Assembly: GCA_963828415.1 (NCBI GenBank)
Contig: CAWHEI010000003.1
Location: 310,001-374,000, forward strand
DNA from: Sva-07 sp963828415
GTDB taxonomy: Bacteria > Actinomycetota > Acidimicrobiia > Acidimicrobiales > Ilumatobacteraceae
DNA: 64,000 nucleotides
Reading direction: 5' to 3'
Below, one piece after another: positions 1-8,546 of this stretch (position 1 is its first letter; each line of letters starts with the position of its first letter). Both the position numbers and the translations under genes were made by a program. The notes below the pieces were generated by a model. The model made no database searches. It saw nothing but the letters and a program-made list of their open reading frames with translations, and was not told the origin of the DNA.

Positions 1-125
1 TCGTGGCTCGTGTACACGAAACCGGTCTCGAGGCTTCGGCGAACGCCGTCGACGACAGCACGACGGCTCGCACCGGTGCTCGACTCGAACGCGAGGAGGT
101 CGACATCGAGAATCTGATCGGTCAT
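1..125 (-). CDS. 2OG-Fe(II)/isopenicillin-N-synthase-like oxygenase, N-terminal fragment
   Basis: An open frame starts at the ATG at 125 and runs off the left edge of the window without a stop (41 codons). Its start reads MTDQILDVDLLAFE, followed by a basic helix and then LETGFVYTSHD. This matches the DIOX_N opening of isopenicillin-N-synthase-like dioxygenases: a short 'DLxxF' strand, a helix, then 'xxGFxxxxxH'. The iron ligands (HxD...H) would lie outside the window, so the call rests on this pattern alone. The next gene on the same strand ends 120 nt upstream, with a repeat hairpin between them. Confidence 0.42.
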   Translation of the reverse strand, partial: MTDQILDVDLLAFESSTGASRRAVVDGVRRSLETGFVYTSH

Positions 126-176
126 CGCCGCAACGCTACCCGAGCCGCCAAAACCCACCATCTCCCGAACCCACCA

Positions 177-228
177 CGTTTGCGCTGCACTCCGGGTGGG
201 ACGGGTCACCTGAATCCGCACACAAACG
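177..228. repeat. CGTTTGCG-family hairpin repeat (copy 1)
   Basis: An imperfect inverted repeat with outer arms CGTTTGCG and CACAAACG around a GGGACGGGTCACC centre. The same family recurs at 13329-13384, 34251-34449 (three tandem copies) and 35401-35454. It lies between two genes on the minus strand. Confidence 0.7.
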
Positions 229-244
229 GCGTGCTGGTGGGACC

Positions 245-1240
245 TCAGGCGGGGAGGCCGCCGGGGGCGAACAGCGCCGGCCAGCCACCGGTGTGGATGA
301 AGACCACGTCGGAGCCGAAGCGTCGCTCGGCCGCGAGGCCGAGCAACCCCGAACAGCCCTTGCCGGAGTACGTGCGGTCGAGCAGCCAGCCGCCCCGTTG
401 CGCTGCCCACCGGATCGCTGCGTCACCCGCCTCCGTCGGGACGGCATAGTCGTCACCGATCCAGCGAGGGTCGACCTCGACGTCCTCCTCCGCGACGATG
501 GCGGTCGACTGCATCAGCGTCAATGTCTGATTTGCCAGGCCCGCAATGTCGGGACGACCGATGTTGACGCCCTTCGCCACGCCGATCGCAACGACATCGG
601 GAACATCGCGACCTGCATGCGCTGCTGCCGCACGACCTGCGAGAAGTCCGGCGTGGGTGCCGCCGCTCGACGAGGTGAACACGACGTGTGACGGTGACAC
701 GCCCACCGCCTCGCACTGATCGAGCAGTTCGACGAACGCGGCGGCATACCCCAGCGCCCCGACGGCCGTGCTTCCGCCGATCGGGATCGCGTACGGCGCC
801 AACCCGTCGGCAACCAGCTGATCGGTGACCGCCTCGCGGGCGACCTCGAGTTCGCCCCAGTGGCTCTCCTCGGCGCCGGTGAAGTGCAACTGGGCGCCGA
901 ACAGCATCGACAGCAGCTGGTTCCCGGTTGCTTCGGCGGGCCGATCACCCGACAGCACGAGGTGCGTCTCGAGACCGAGCCGGGCGCCCGCAGCCGCCGT
1001 CATTCGGCAGTGATTCGACTGCGCTGCACCCACGGTGACCAGCGCCTTGGCCCCCGTTGCGACGGCATCACCGCACAGGAACTCGAGCTTGCGCGCCTTG
1101 TTGCCCCCTCCACCGAGGCCGGTCAGGTCGTCGCGTTTGACCCACAGGCGGCTGCCGCCCGCGAGCGTCGGTCCGGCCTCGAGGGGCGTTGGCAGGGTGG
1201 CGAGCGTGGCTCGTTCGAGGTGATCGAACACCCTCCTCAT
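245..1240 (-). CDS. D-cysteine desulfhydrase / ACC deaminase family PLP enzyme
   Basis: 331 aa from the ATG at 1240; the frame is open further upstream but conserved sequence begins here. The protein is a fold-type II PLP enzyme of the D-cysteine desulfhydrase/ACC deaminase family. Lys48 in GGGGNKARKLEF is the expected Schiff-base lysine, QSNHCR is the substrate-loop motif, and SSSGGTHAGL is the phosphate-binding glycine loop. Family members release ammonia and a keto acid from D-cysteine or ACC, and the sequence does not settle which. The gene is divergent from uracil-DNA glycosylase with only 17 nt between the two starts, so the promoters must overlap the opposing genes or the genes must be read from very short leaders. 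Confidence 0.88.
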   Translation of the reverse strand: MRRVFDHLERATLATLPTPLEAGPTLAGGSRLWVKRDDLTGLGGGGNKARKLEFLCGDAVATGAKALVTVGAAQSNHCRMTAAAGARLGLETHLVLSGDRPAEATGNQLLSMLFGAQLHFTGAEESHWGELEVAREAVTDQLVADGLAPYAIPIGGSTAVGALGYAAAFVELLDQCEAVGVSPSHVVFTSSSGGTHAGLLAGRAAAAHAGRDVPDVVAIGVAKGVNIGRPDIAGLANQTLTLMQSTAIVAEEDVEVDPRWIGDDYAVPTEAGDAAIRWAAQRGGWLLDRTYSGKGCSGLLGLAAERRFGSDVVFIHTGGWPALFAPGGLPA

Positions 1241-1257
1241 GCTAGGCAGTGTGGCCG

Positions 1258-1938
1258 ATGCCCACCGACTGGAACCCGCTGCTGCGCGATCAGTTCGAAT
1301 TGCCGTACTGGCAGGACCTCCAGGCGTTCGTCGCACAGGAGCGGCTCGCCCATCCGGTGTACCCACCCGCCGACGAGGTGTTCGCGGCGCTCCACTGCAC
1401 CCCGTACGCCGAGGTGAAGGTCATGATCCTCGGCCAGGATCCGTACCACGGGCCCGGACAGGCGCACGGGCTGTGCTTCTCGGTTCGACGGGGTGTCCGT
1501 GTACCTCCGTCGTTGATGAACATCCACAAGGAGTTGCACGCCGACCTCGGCCTCCCGATCCCGGATCACGGCAACCTCGAGGCCTGGGCCGGGCGTGGCG
1601 TGCTGCTGTTGAACACGACGTTGACCGTGCGCGGTGGTGCGGCAGCGTCGCACCAGAAGCACGGGTGGGAGACGTTCACCGACCGGGTGATCGAAGTGGT
1701 CGCCACCAAGGAGGAGCCCGTGGTGTTCATCCTGTGGGGAGCGTCCGCACGACGAAAGCGCGCACTGATCGACACCACTCGCCACGCGATCATCGAGTCC
1801 GCACACCCCTCCCCGCTGTCGGCCCACAACGGGTTCTTCGGGAGCCGACCGTTCAGCCGCACGAATGCGGCGCTCGTGGCAGCAGGACGCGATCCTGTCG
1901 ATTGGGACCTGACCGATCCGGGAAGCGCCGACGAATGA
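1258..1938 (+). CDS. ung: Uracil-DNA glycosylase, family 1
   Basis: 226 aa. The enzyme removes uracil from DNA as the first step of base excision repair. The water-activating loop GQDPYHGPGQAHGLCFS (about residues 59-75, Asp61 catalytic) and the C-terminal HPSPLSAHNGFFGSRPF minor-groove loop are both intact, which identifies family 1 (UNG). Length is normal for the family. I chose the ATG at 1258 because MPTDWNPLL aligns with typical UNG starts; an in-frame GTG at 1249 is possible. A BrkB-like membrane gene follows 13 nt downstream. Confidence 0.96.
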   Translation: MPTDWNPLLRDQFELPYWQDLQAFVAQERLAHPVYPPADEVFAALHCTPYAEVKVMILGQDPYHGPGQAHGLCFSVRRGVRVPPSLMNIHKELHADLGLPIPDHGNLEAWAGRGVLLLNTTLTVRGGAAASHQKHGWETFTDRVIEVVATKEEPVVFILWGASARRKRALIDTTRHAIIESAHPSPLSAHNGFFGSRPFSRTNAALVAAGRDPVDWDLTDPGSADE

Positions 1939-1951
1939 GGATGCCGTACTG

Positions 1952-2851
1952 ATGCCGTGGACGACGAGTGATCGAGTGATGCAGTTGCGGGAACGCCACG
2001 TCGCCATCGACCTGTTCGTCGACACCCTCGATGGATGGCGCCGTCACATCTCCGGCCGAAATGCCTCGGTCCTCGCGTTCTTCGGGTTCCTGTCGATCTT
2101 CCCGTTGATGCTGGCGGCCACCACGATCCTGGGCTTCGTCCTGGAGGACAACAAGGAGCTTCAGGACCGCATCATCGACGGCGCCCTCGCCGACATCCCG
2201 GTGCTGGGACAGCAACTCGAATCCGACCCGAGCTCGTTGGGTGGCAACTGGTGGGCACTCATCATCGGACTCGGCGGCGCGCTCTGGGCGGCGACGAAGG
2301 CGTTCGTCGCACTGCAGGGGGCCCAGGACGACGTATGGGAGGTGGCCGTCGATCATCGCGACGCGATGCCGCATCAGCGCGCCAAGGCGCTGCTCGGGTT
2401 GGTCTTCATCGGCGCCGCCCAGGTCGGCAGCGTGGCGATCACCGCGCTGGTCAATGCTGCGGGGCTCCCGGTGGGTGGGCGGATCTCGCTGCTCGCGGCG
2501 ACCGTCGCGATCAACATCGGCGTCCTCGCCGCCATGTTCCGCTACCTCACTGCGGCCACACCGACCTGGCGCGACGTGTGGCCGGGTGCCGTGATCGCCG
2601 GACTGCTGTACTCGGTCCTGCAGTACTTCGGCACCGCCATCGTGCGTCAGATCACCGACAACGCAGGCGACACCTACGGACAGTTCGCGCTCGTGCTCGG
2701 ACTTGTCACGTGGTTGAGTCTGTTGTCGATCTCCGCGCTGATGAGCACAGAGTTCAACGCCGCGCTCGTGCGCCATCGCGACGGTTCGCTCAATCGGCTG
2801 CAACCCCCCGACGCCGAACCCGCCAAACGCCCCGCGCCCGCCACCGCCTGA
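1952..2851 (+). CDS. YihY/BrkB-family membrane protein
   Basis: 299 aa with about six hydrophobic segments: residues near 40-60, two in the 90-125 range, 150-180, 190-215 and 240-265. The FFGFLSIFPLMLAA segment near the N-terminus is typical of the YihY/BrkB (formerly 'ribonuclease BN') family, an inner-membrane family without an established biochemical role. The C-terminus is a hydrophilic Pro/Ala-rich tail. The gene starts 13 nt after ung and is probably co-transcribed with it. It is followed by the 61-bp repeat array rather than a simple terminator. Confidence 0.88.
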   Translation: MPWTTSDRVMQLRERHVAIDLFVDTLDGWRRHISGRNASVLAFFGFLSIFPLMLAATTILGFVLEDNKELQDRIIDGALADIPVLGQQLESDPSSLGGNWWALIIGLGGALWAATKAFVALQGAQDDVWEVAVDHRDAMPHQRAKALLGLVFIGAAQVGSVAITALVNAAGLPVGGRISLLAATVAINIGVLAAMFRYLTAATPTWRDVWPGAVIAGLLYSVLQYFGTAIVRQITDNAGDTYGQFALVLGLVTWLSLLSISALMSTEFNAALVRHRDGSLNRLQPPDAEPAKRPAPATA

Positions 2852-2868
2852 GACCCCCGCCACACCAC

Positions 2869-3280
2869 CTGCGATGAGCCAAACCACCGCATACGGTCAC
2901 CTCGCTCATCGCAGCGGCGCTCGAACCACCTGCGATGAGCCAAACCACCGCATACGGTCACCTCGCTCATCGCAGCGGCACACAAACCACCTGCGATGAG
3001 CCAAACCACCGCATACGGTCACCTCGCTCATCGCAGCGGCGCACAAACCACCTGCGATGAGCCAAACCACCGCATACGGTCACCTCGCTCATCGCAGCGG
3101 CGCACAAACCAACTGCGATGAGCCAAACCACCGCATACGGTCACCTCGCTCATCGCAGCGGCACACAAACCGACTGCGATGAGCCAAACCACCGCATACG
3201 GTCACCTCGCTCATCGCAGCGGCGCTCGAACCGACTGCGATGAGCCAAACCACCGCATACGGTCGGCTCGCTCATCGCGG
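2869..3280. repeat. 61-bp tandem repeat array, seven units
   Basis: Six full units and one partial unit with an exact 61-bp period start at 2869, 2930, 2991, 3052, 3113, 3174 and 3235. Each unit contains a hairpin with arms TGCGATGAGC and GCTCATCGCA (the last unit ends in CGCG). The loop contains AAACCACCG followed by CATACGGTC. Units differ mainly in the short linker between hairpins (GGCGCTCGAACC versus GGCACACAAACC). The array fills the whole gap between two convergent genes. Diverged copies of the same unit, at the same 61-bp period, occur inside the elements at 19095-19331 and 53527-53704. There are no unique spacers, so it is not a CRISPR array. Confidence 0.97.
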
Positions 3281-3291
3281 AGGACGTCGGG

Positions 3292-4536
3292 TCAGTCGGA
3301 GAGGCGGGTCACGATCGAGCTGGCGGACTCGAGGGTGCGGTGCACCGGGCACTTGTCGGCGATCTCGAGCAGCTTGGCGCGCTGCTCCGCGGTGAGATCG
3401 TCGCCATCGACGGTGACCACACGCTCGAAACGGTCGATCATGCCCGAGCGACCAGCGAGCAACTCGTTGTCCGAACACTCGGCACAGTCGGCGGCGTGCA
3501 CCTTGCCGTGCGTCACCGCCACGGTGACGCGGTCGAGCGGCACACCCTTGCGGTCGGCGTACATACGCAACGTCATCGAGGTGCACGCCCCGAGCGCTGC
3601 GCCGAGCAGGTCGTACGGCGACGGGCCGGCATCGAATCCGCCGACCGATTCGGGTTCGTCGGCCAACATCCGGTGGCGCCCCACGACGACGTGGTTGAGG
3701 AACGGGCCCTGCGTGGTCTCGGCGACGACGACCGGGGCCGATGCCCGTGGCGCGTCCAACGCTCCGCTCTCGTCGACGATGTACCGATCCGCGAACGCCC
3801 CGATCATGTTCGCGGCGAACCGGGCGTCGTCGCGGTTCGTGAGGAGGTGGTCGGCGCCGTCGAGCGAGACGAAGCTCTTCGGGTGTCGGGCGGCCTGGAA
3901 GATCTGGGATGCGTGGTCGATCGAGACGGTGTTGTCGATCGGCGAATGCAGCACGAGGAGGGCTCGCTTCATGGTCGCCACCCGCTCGGTGACCACGTGC
4001 GATCGCAGGTCGTCGACGAACTGCTGACGAATGGTGAATGGGCGGCCGGCGAGCTGCACCTCGGCGAATCCAGTCGTAGCGATCTCGTCGAGCGACGACC
4101 GGAAGACGTCGGTGACGTGGTCGGGGCTCGCAGGGGCGCCGATCGTGGCCACCGCACGCACCTCGGCGATGTCGGCCGCAACCGCCAGCACCGCGGACCC
4201 ACCCAGCGAATGGCCGACCAGGAGCTGCGGCGCGCGGTGCTCGGACCGGAGCCAATCGGCCGCCGCGACGAGGTCGTCGGTGTTCGATGTGAAGTTGGTG
4301 TTCTCGAACTCGCCGTCGCTCATGCCGAGTCCGGTGAAGTCGAACCTGAGGACACCGAATCCGACGTCGGTCAGCGCATTGGCGATACGCGACGCCGCCG
4401 CGACGTCCTTGCTGCATGTGAAGCAGTGCGCGAACAGCGCGAAGGCCCGGGGCGGGCCGGCGGGCATGTCGAGCCTCGCCGCGAGTTCGCTGCCGTGACT
4501 CCCGGGAAAGGTGACTCGTTCGATGCGGGCGGTCAT
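3292..4536 (-). CDS. Bifunctional alpha/beta hydrolase - OsmC fusion protein
   Basis: 414 aa. Residues 1-255 form an alpha/beta hydrolase with the nucleophile elbow GHSLGGS and a late His in GADHLL. Residues from about 265 form an OsmC/Ohr-type domain. Its two redox cysteines lie in LGACTSMTLRMY and in DKCPVHRTL, the spacing expected for organic-hydroperoxide reductases. This fusion is known in many bacteria. It suggests peroxide detoxification linked to ester or lipid hydrolysis, but the hydrolase substrate is unknown. A TACCGT box (4543-4548 on the minus strand) lies 6 nt before the ATG, consistent with a leaderless transcript. Confidence 0.93.
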   Translation of the reverse strand: MTARIERVTFPGSHGSELAARLDMPAGPPRAFALFAHCFTCSKDVAAASRIANALTDVGFGVLRFDFTGLGMSDGEFENTNFTSNTDDLVAAADWLRSEHRAPQLLVGHSLGGSAVLAVAADIAEVRAVATIGAPASPDHVTDVFRSSLDEIATTGFAEVQLAGRPFTIRQQFVDDLRSHVVTERVATMKRALLVLHSPIDNTVSIDHASQIFQAARHPKSFVSLDGADHLLTNRDDARFAANMIGAFADRYIVDESGALDAPRASAPVVVAETTQGPFLNHVVVGRHRMLADEPESVGGFDAGPSPYDLLGAALGACTSMTLRMYADRKGVPLDRVTVAVTHGKVHAADCAECSDNELLAGRSGMIDRFERVVTVDGDDLTAEQRAKLLEIADKCPVHRTLESASSIVTRLSD

Positions 4537-4622
4537 GGGGCGACGGTACCCGGACTACCATCGCCCCGGATGACCGTCGCCCTCCGCGCCTCCAGCAGCG
4601 GTGGCGATCTGGAGGTCCGCAC

Positions 4623-6461
4623 ATGACGGCGGTCATGTGGGCCGCGTCCGAGTCCACGATCGGGCCAACGCTGGCGTTGATGCTGGGAGCCGGAATGCTG
4701 GCGCAGTGGATCGCGTGGCGAATCCAGGTCCCGTCGATCATCGCCCTCCTCGTCGCCGGATTGCTCCTCGGACCGGTCACCGGCATCGTCGAGCCGGACG
4801 AACTGCTCGGCGGCACGCTGTTTCCGCTCGTGTCATTGGCGGTGGCGTTGATCCTGTTCGAAGGCGGCCTCGACCTCCCTCCACGCGAGCTGCGCAACAC
4901 CGGCACGGTCGTGCGACGGTTGATCACCGTCGGCGCCACCATCACGTTCCTGGTCAGTTGGTACGCCGCGCGCGAGGTGTTCGGGATCTCGAATCAGGCG
5001 GCCATCGTGCTCGGCGCCGTCCTGGTGGTGACCGGGCCGACGGTGGTCGGGCCCCTGCTGCGCTTCGTCAGACCCGCAGGATCCACCGGGCCGATCCTGC
5101 GCGCCGAAGGCGTCCTCATCGACCCGATCGGCGCGACCGCCGCCCTGATCGCATTCGAGATCGTGCTCAAGGACGCTCCCGACGAAGCGGTGGCGACGGT
5201 CGTCGGCGTGGTCCTGCTCACCGTCGTCGCCGGCGCCGGGATCGGGCTCGCGTCCGCCGTGGTGCTCGACAACGCCCTGCGACGGTTCCTGATCCCGGAC
5301 CAGCTCACCGTGCCCGTCACGTTTGCCTTCGTGGTCGCTGCGTTCGTGGCGACCAACGAGATCCAGGAAGAGGCGGGCCTGCTGACCGTGACCGTCATGG
5401 GCATGTACCTCGCTCGCCGCGAGAGCTCGACGATCCGCCAAGTACTCGAATTCAACGAGAGCCTCCGCACGCTGCTGATCTCGTTCCTGTTCATCCTGCT
5501 CGCGGCACGGATCGAGACGGATGCGCTTCGTGACGTCGCGCTTCCGTCGCTGGCGTTCCTCGCCGTCCTGGTGCTCATCGCTCGGCCGCTGTCGGTGGTC
5601 GTGTCGACCGCGCGCACGTCGCTCAGCTGGCGCGAGCGTGTGTTTCTCACGACCATGGCACCGCGCGGCATCGTCGCTGCTGCGGTCTCGGCGATCTTCG
5701 CCATCCGCCTCGAGGAGGAGGGTGTGCCGGACGCGGCCAAGATCGTGCCGATCGTGTTCCTCGTGATCATCGGCACGATCGTCGTGTACGGCTTCCTCGC
5801 CGGCCCGGCCGCACGGGCGCTGGGTCTGGCGGAGGCGCAGGCCGACGGCGTGTTGATCGCGGGTTCGCACGCGGTGGCCCGCGGTCTCGCCACCGAGCTC
5901 GACAAGGCCGAGGTCAAGACGCTGCTGGTCGACACCGACCCGTACAACGTGACGAGGGCGATCGCCGCCGGACTGCGTGCACGCAGGATGAGCGTGCTCG
6001 CAGAGGAGGCGAGCCACGACCTCGACCTGCGCGGTATCGGTCGACTGTTGGCGTTCACGTCGAACGACGAGGTGAACGCTCTGGCCACCGCGCGCTTCGC
6101 ACGCGTCTTCGGCAGGCGCGAGGTGTTCCAGCTGGCCCCGAGCGCCCGACGCACCGGCGACCCATCGGTGCCGGAGGAACACCTCGGACGCCTCATCGGA
6201 ATCGAGGCGCTCACCTACGCGACGATCGACGAGCGCTCTCGCCAGGGTTGGAAGGTGCGCACCGCCCACGGCGGCGAGACGATCCAACACGCCGTCGACG
6301 ACAAGCTGTTCATGCCGCTGTTGCGGATCGTCGACGACAAGCTGGCGTTCCTGTGCCGCAACGACCCCGTCCCGACGGAGGGCACAGTGATCGGCCTCGC
6401 GGCTCCGTCGCTCCAGCAGCAACTCGACACCGAGCAGGCACCGCCGCCGGCGGCCGAATAG
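4623..6461 (+). CDS. Cation:proton antiporter (CPA1/NhaP type) with nucleotide-binding C-terminus
   Basis: 612 aa. Residues 1-400 form about 12 membrane helices of the Na+(K+)/H+ exchanger family. The EGVLIDPIGA motif holds the transport Asp, and LFEGGLDL and TMAPRGIVAAA are typical. From about residue 405, ADGVLIAGSHAVARGLATEL begins a soluble Rossmann-like RCK/TrkA-N domain, likely a ligand-gating module. A GGAGG lies about 8 nt before the ATG. Transcription diverges from the hydrolase-OsmC gene. The TAG stop at 6459 forms part of the TAGCCT box of the next gene. Confidence 0.93.
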   Translation: MTAVMWAASESTIGPTLALMLGAGMLAQWIAWRIQVPSIIALLVAGLLLGPVTGIVEPDELLGGTLFPLVSLAVALILFEGGLDLPPRELRNTGTVVRRLITVGATITFLVSWYAAREVFGISNQAAIVLGAVLVVTGPTVVGPLLRFVRPAGSTGPILRAEGVLIDPIGATAALIAFEIVLKDAPDEAVATVVGVVLLTVVAGAGIGLASAVVLDNALRRFLIPDQLTVPVTFAFVVAAFVATNEIQEEAGLLTVTVMGMYLARRESSTIRQVLEFNESLRTLLISFLFILLAARIETDALRDVALPSLAFLAVLVLIARPLSVVVSTARTSLSWRERVFLTTMAPRGIVAAAVSAIFAIRLEEEGVPDAAKIVPIVFLVIIGTIVVYGFLAGPAARALGLAEAQADGVLIAGSHAVARGLATELDKAEVKTLLVDTDPYNVTRAIAAGLRARRMSVLAEEASHDLDLRGIGRLLAFTSNDEVNALATARFARVFGRREVFQLAPSARRTGDPSVPEEHLGRLIGIEALTYATIDERSRQGWKVRTAHGGETIQHAVDDKLFMPLLRIVDDKLAFLCRNDPVPTEGTVIGLAAPSLQQQLDTEQAPPPAAE

Positions 6462-6471
6462 CCTCCGCCTG

Positions 6472-6951
6472 GTGGCCGACGTCGACGCTGGCGCCTTGAA
6501 GATCATCGAGGACGACCTCACTGGCAGCAGTATCCAGGAGCTGCTCAGACTGCACGCCGCGGGAATGCTGACGAACTCCCCGGCAGATGCTTGCCACTTC
6601 CTCGAACTCGATGAGCTGCACCATGCGTCCATCACCGTGTTCTCCGCCTGGGACGGCAGCAGCCTGGCCGGCTGCGGCGCGCTGCGCGAACTCGACGCCC
6701 ACCATGGCGAGGTCAAGTCGATGCGGACATCGCCCGACCACCTCGGTCGGGGCATCGGCCGCGCCGTGCTGGAGCACATCGTCGACGTGGCCCGGTTGCG
6801 TTCCTACGGCCGGCTGAGCCTCGAGACCGGGCGTGGCAACGCCTTCGGCGCTGCCGTTCATCTCTACGAGTCGTTCGGATTCGCGCGATGCGGACCTTTC
6901 GGCGACTACGCCGCCAACGAGTTCAGCCAGTTCTTCACGATCGAACTCTGA
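6472..6951 (+). CDS. GNAT-family N-acetyltransferase
   Basis: 159 aa with a GTG start. The acetyl-CoA site is clear: VKSMRTSPDHLGRGIGRAVL carries the RxxGxG/A signature, followed by LETGRGNAFGAAVHLYESFGF, the typical GNAT C-terminal strand-helix. The size fits the compact PhnO/YjhQ-like subgroup. The acceptor substrate cannot be read from the sequence. A TAGCCT box at 6459-6464 is 7 nt before the GTG, so the gene may have its own leaderless transcript inside the end of the antiporter gene. Confidence 0.9.
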   Translation: MADVDAGALKIIEDDLTGSSIQELLRLHAAGMLTNSPADACHFLELDELHHASITVFSAWDGSSLAGCGALRELDAHHGEVKSMRTSPDHLGRGIGRAVLEHIVDVARLRSYGRLSLETGRGNAFGAAVHLYESFGFARCGPFGDYAANEFSQFFTIEL

Positions 6952-6960
6952 GCCCGAGGC

Positions 6961-8400
6961 TCAGTGCTTGATCATGACGTGCTTGACCTCGGTGTAGGCC
7001 TCGACGGCGTACATCGACATGTCCTTGCCGTATCCCGACTGCTTGAAACCGCCGTGGGGCATCTCGGAGATGATCGGGATGTGGTCGTTCACCCACACCG
7101 CACCGAACTGCAGCGCCTTGCTCATCCGCATCGCCCGGCCGACGTCGGAGGTCCACACGCTCGCTGCGAGCCCGTAGTCGACGTCGTTCGCCATCGCCAG
7201 CGCCGTCTCTTCGTCGGCGGCGGACTGCACGGTGACGACCGGTCCGAACACCTCGCGCTGGACGATCTCCGACGACTGCCCGGGGCCGACCACGACGGTC
7301 GGCTCGTAGAAGAACCCCGATCCGGATCGCGCCGACCCGCCGACGGTGACCTCGGCGCCCGCCTCGACTGCCCGATCGACATAGCCGGCCACACGGGAGC
7401 GATGGACGTCGGAGATCACCGGGCCCATCTCGGTGTCAGCCGACATCGGATCGCCGACGTTGACACTGCCGACGGCATCGGTGAGCTGGTTGACGAAGTC
7501 GTCGTGCACCTTCGAGCCGGCGATGACCCGGCAGGGAGCGGTGCAGTCCTGACCCGAGTTGTAGAACGCCATCCCCTTGAGCATCTCGACGGCCGCCTCG
7601 ATGTCGGCGTCGTCGAAGATGATCACCGGCGCCTTGCCGCCCAGTTCCAGGTGGACGCGCTTGAGCGTGTCGGCCGATGCCCGGGCCACCGCCTTGCCGG
7701 CGCCGACGCTGCCGGTGATCGAGATCATCGCGATGCCCGGATGCTCGCTGAGCGCAGCGCCCGCGACATGGCCTTGGCCGCACACCACGTTGAAGACCCC
7801 CGCCGGCAGCACGTCGGCGGTGAGCTCCGCGAGACGCAGCACCGAATACGGGGTGAGCTCGGACGGCTTGAGCACGACCGTGTTGCCCGCTGCGAGCGCC
7901 GGGCCGAGCTTCCAAGTCGCCATGTTCAGCGGGTAGTTCCACGGGGTGATCGAGGCGACCACGCCGAGCGGATCGCGCCGGACCATCGAGGTGTAGCCGG
8001 CCATGTACTCCCCTGCCGCCTTGCCCTCGAGGAACCGACACGCCGACGCGAAGAAGCGCCAGTTGTCCTTTGTCAGATCCATCTCGAACTCGACGATGCC
8101 GACCGGCTTGCCGACGTTCTCGCACTCGATGTTCGACAGCTCGTCGATGTTGTCGTCGATGATGTCGGCGACTCGGTGCAGCACCTCGCTGCGCTCGCGC
8201 GGCGTCAACGCGGACCACGCCGGAAATGCGGCGCTCGCGGCGGCCACGGCGGCGTCGACATCCGCAGCATCGCTCGCGGGAACCTGACCGATCGTGGCCC
8301 CCGTTGCCGGATTGACCACGGCGTCGGTCGCCCCGCTGGCGGCCTGCCGCCAGTCGCCGCCGATGAAGTTGGAGTTGAGGGAGGACAGCTCGGAAGACAT
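6961..8400 (-). CDS. NAD(P)+-dependent aldehyde dehydrogenase, probably gamma-aminobutyraldehyde dehydrogenase
   Basis: 479 aa from the ATG at 8400. The upstream in-frame extension to 8493 has no conserved sequence. Intact ALDH features are ITPWNYPLN, the ITGSVGAGKAV nucleotide loop, LELGGKAP with the general-base Glu, and NSGQDCTAPCR with the catalytic Cys. Sequence style and length are closest to the YdcW/PatD and betaine-aldehyde group. The gene is divergent from a complete polyamine transporter, which supports oxidation of 4-aminobutanal from putrescine to GABA. The substrate assignment is inference. Confidence 0.9.
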   Translation of the reverse strand: MSSELSSLNSNFIGGDWRQAASGATDAVVNPATGATIGQVPASDAADVDAAVAAASAAFPAWSALTPRERSEVLHRVADIIDDNIDELSNIECENVGKPVGIVEFEMDLTKDNWRFFASACRFLEGKAAGEYMAGYTSMVRRDPLGVVASITPWNYPLNMATWKLGPALAAGNTVVLKPSELTPYSVLRLAELTADVLPAGVFNVVCGQGHVAGAALSEHPGIAMISITGSVGAGKAVARASADTLKRVHLELGGKAPVIIFDDADIEAAVEMLKGMAFYNSGQDCTAPCRVIAGSKVHDDFVNQLTDAVGSVNVGDPMSADTEMGPVISDVHRSRVAGYVDRAVEAGAEVTVGGSARSGSGFFYEPTVVVGPGQSSEIVQREVFGPVVTVQSAADEETALAMANDVDYGLAASVWTSDVGRAMRMSKALQFGAVWVNDHIPIISEMPHGGFKQSGYGKDMSMYAVEAYTEVKHVMIKH

Positions 8401-8546
8401 GCCCACAGATTGCCACGCGCCGAACGCGTTTGTTGCCGCCGGATGAACGATCTGTGTGTTGGGAACGCGCGCAGCGTCAGGTTGTAGTGTCACTCGATCA
8501 TGAGCCAGGGACCTGTCCCCGCCGAGCGAGCGACCGCGGCAACGCT

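Noticed and set aside
2869..3280. CRISPR array
   Set aside because: The whole 61-bp period is repeated; there are no unique spacers and no cas genes nearby.
3179..4027. Plus-strand 282-codon ORF starting in the repeat array (MSQTTAYGHLAHRS...)
   Set aside because: It is the repeat unit translated and then the antisense of the hydrolase-OsmC gene. No domain and unnatural composition.
4570..4626. 18-codon leader ORF (MTVALRASSSGGDLEVRT) overlapping the antiporter start by ATGA
   Set aside because: No conserved feature or attenuation structure seen. The GGAGG inside it serves as ribosome-binding site, so it is probably chance.
4833..6779. 648-codon minus-strand ORF opposite the antiporter
   Set aside because: Shadow of the antiporter and GNAT genes; no membrane helices or motifs.
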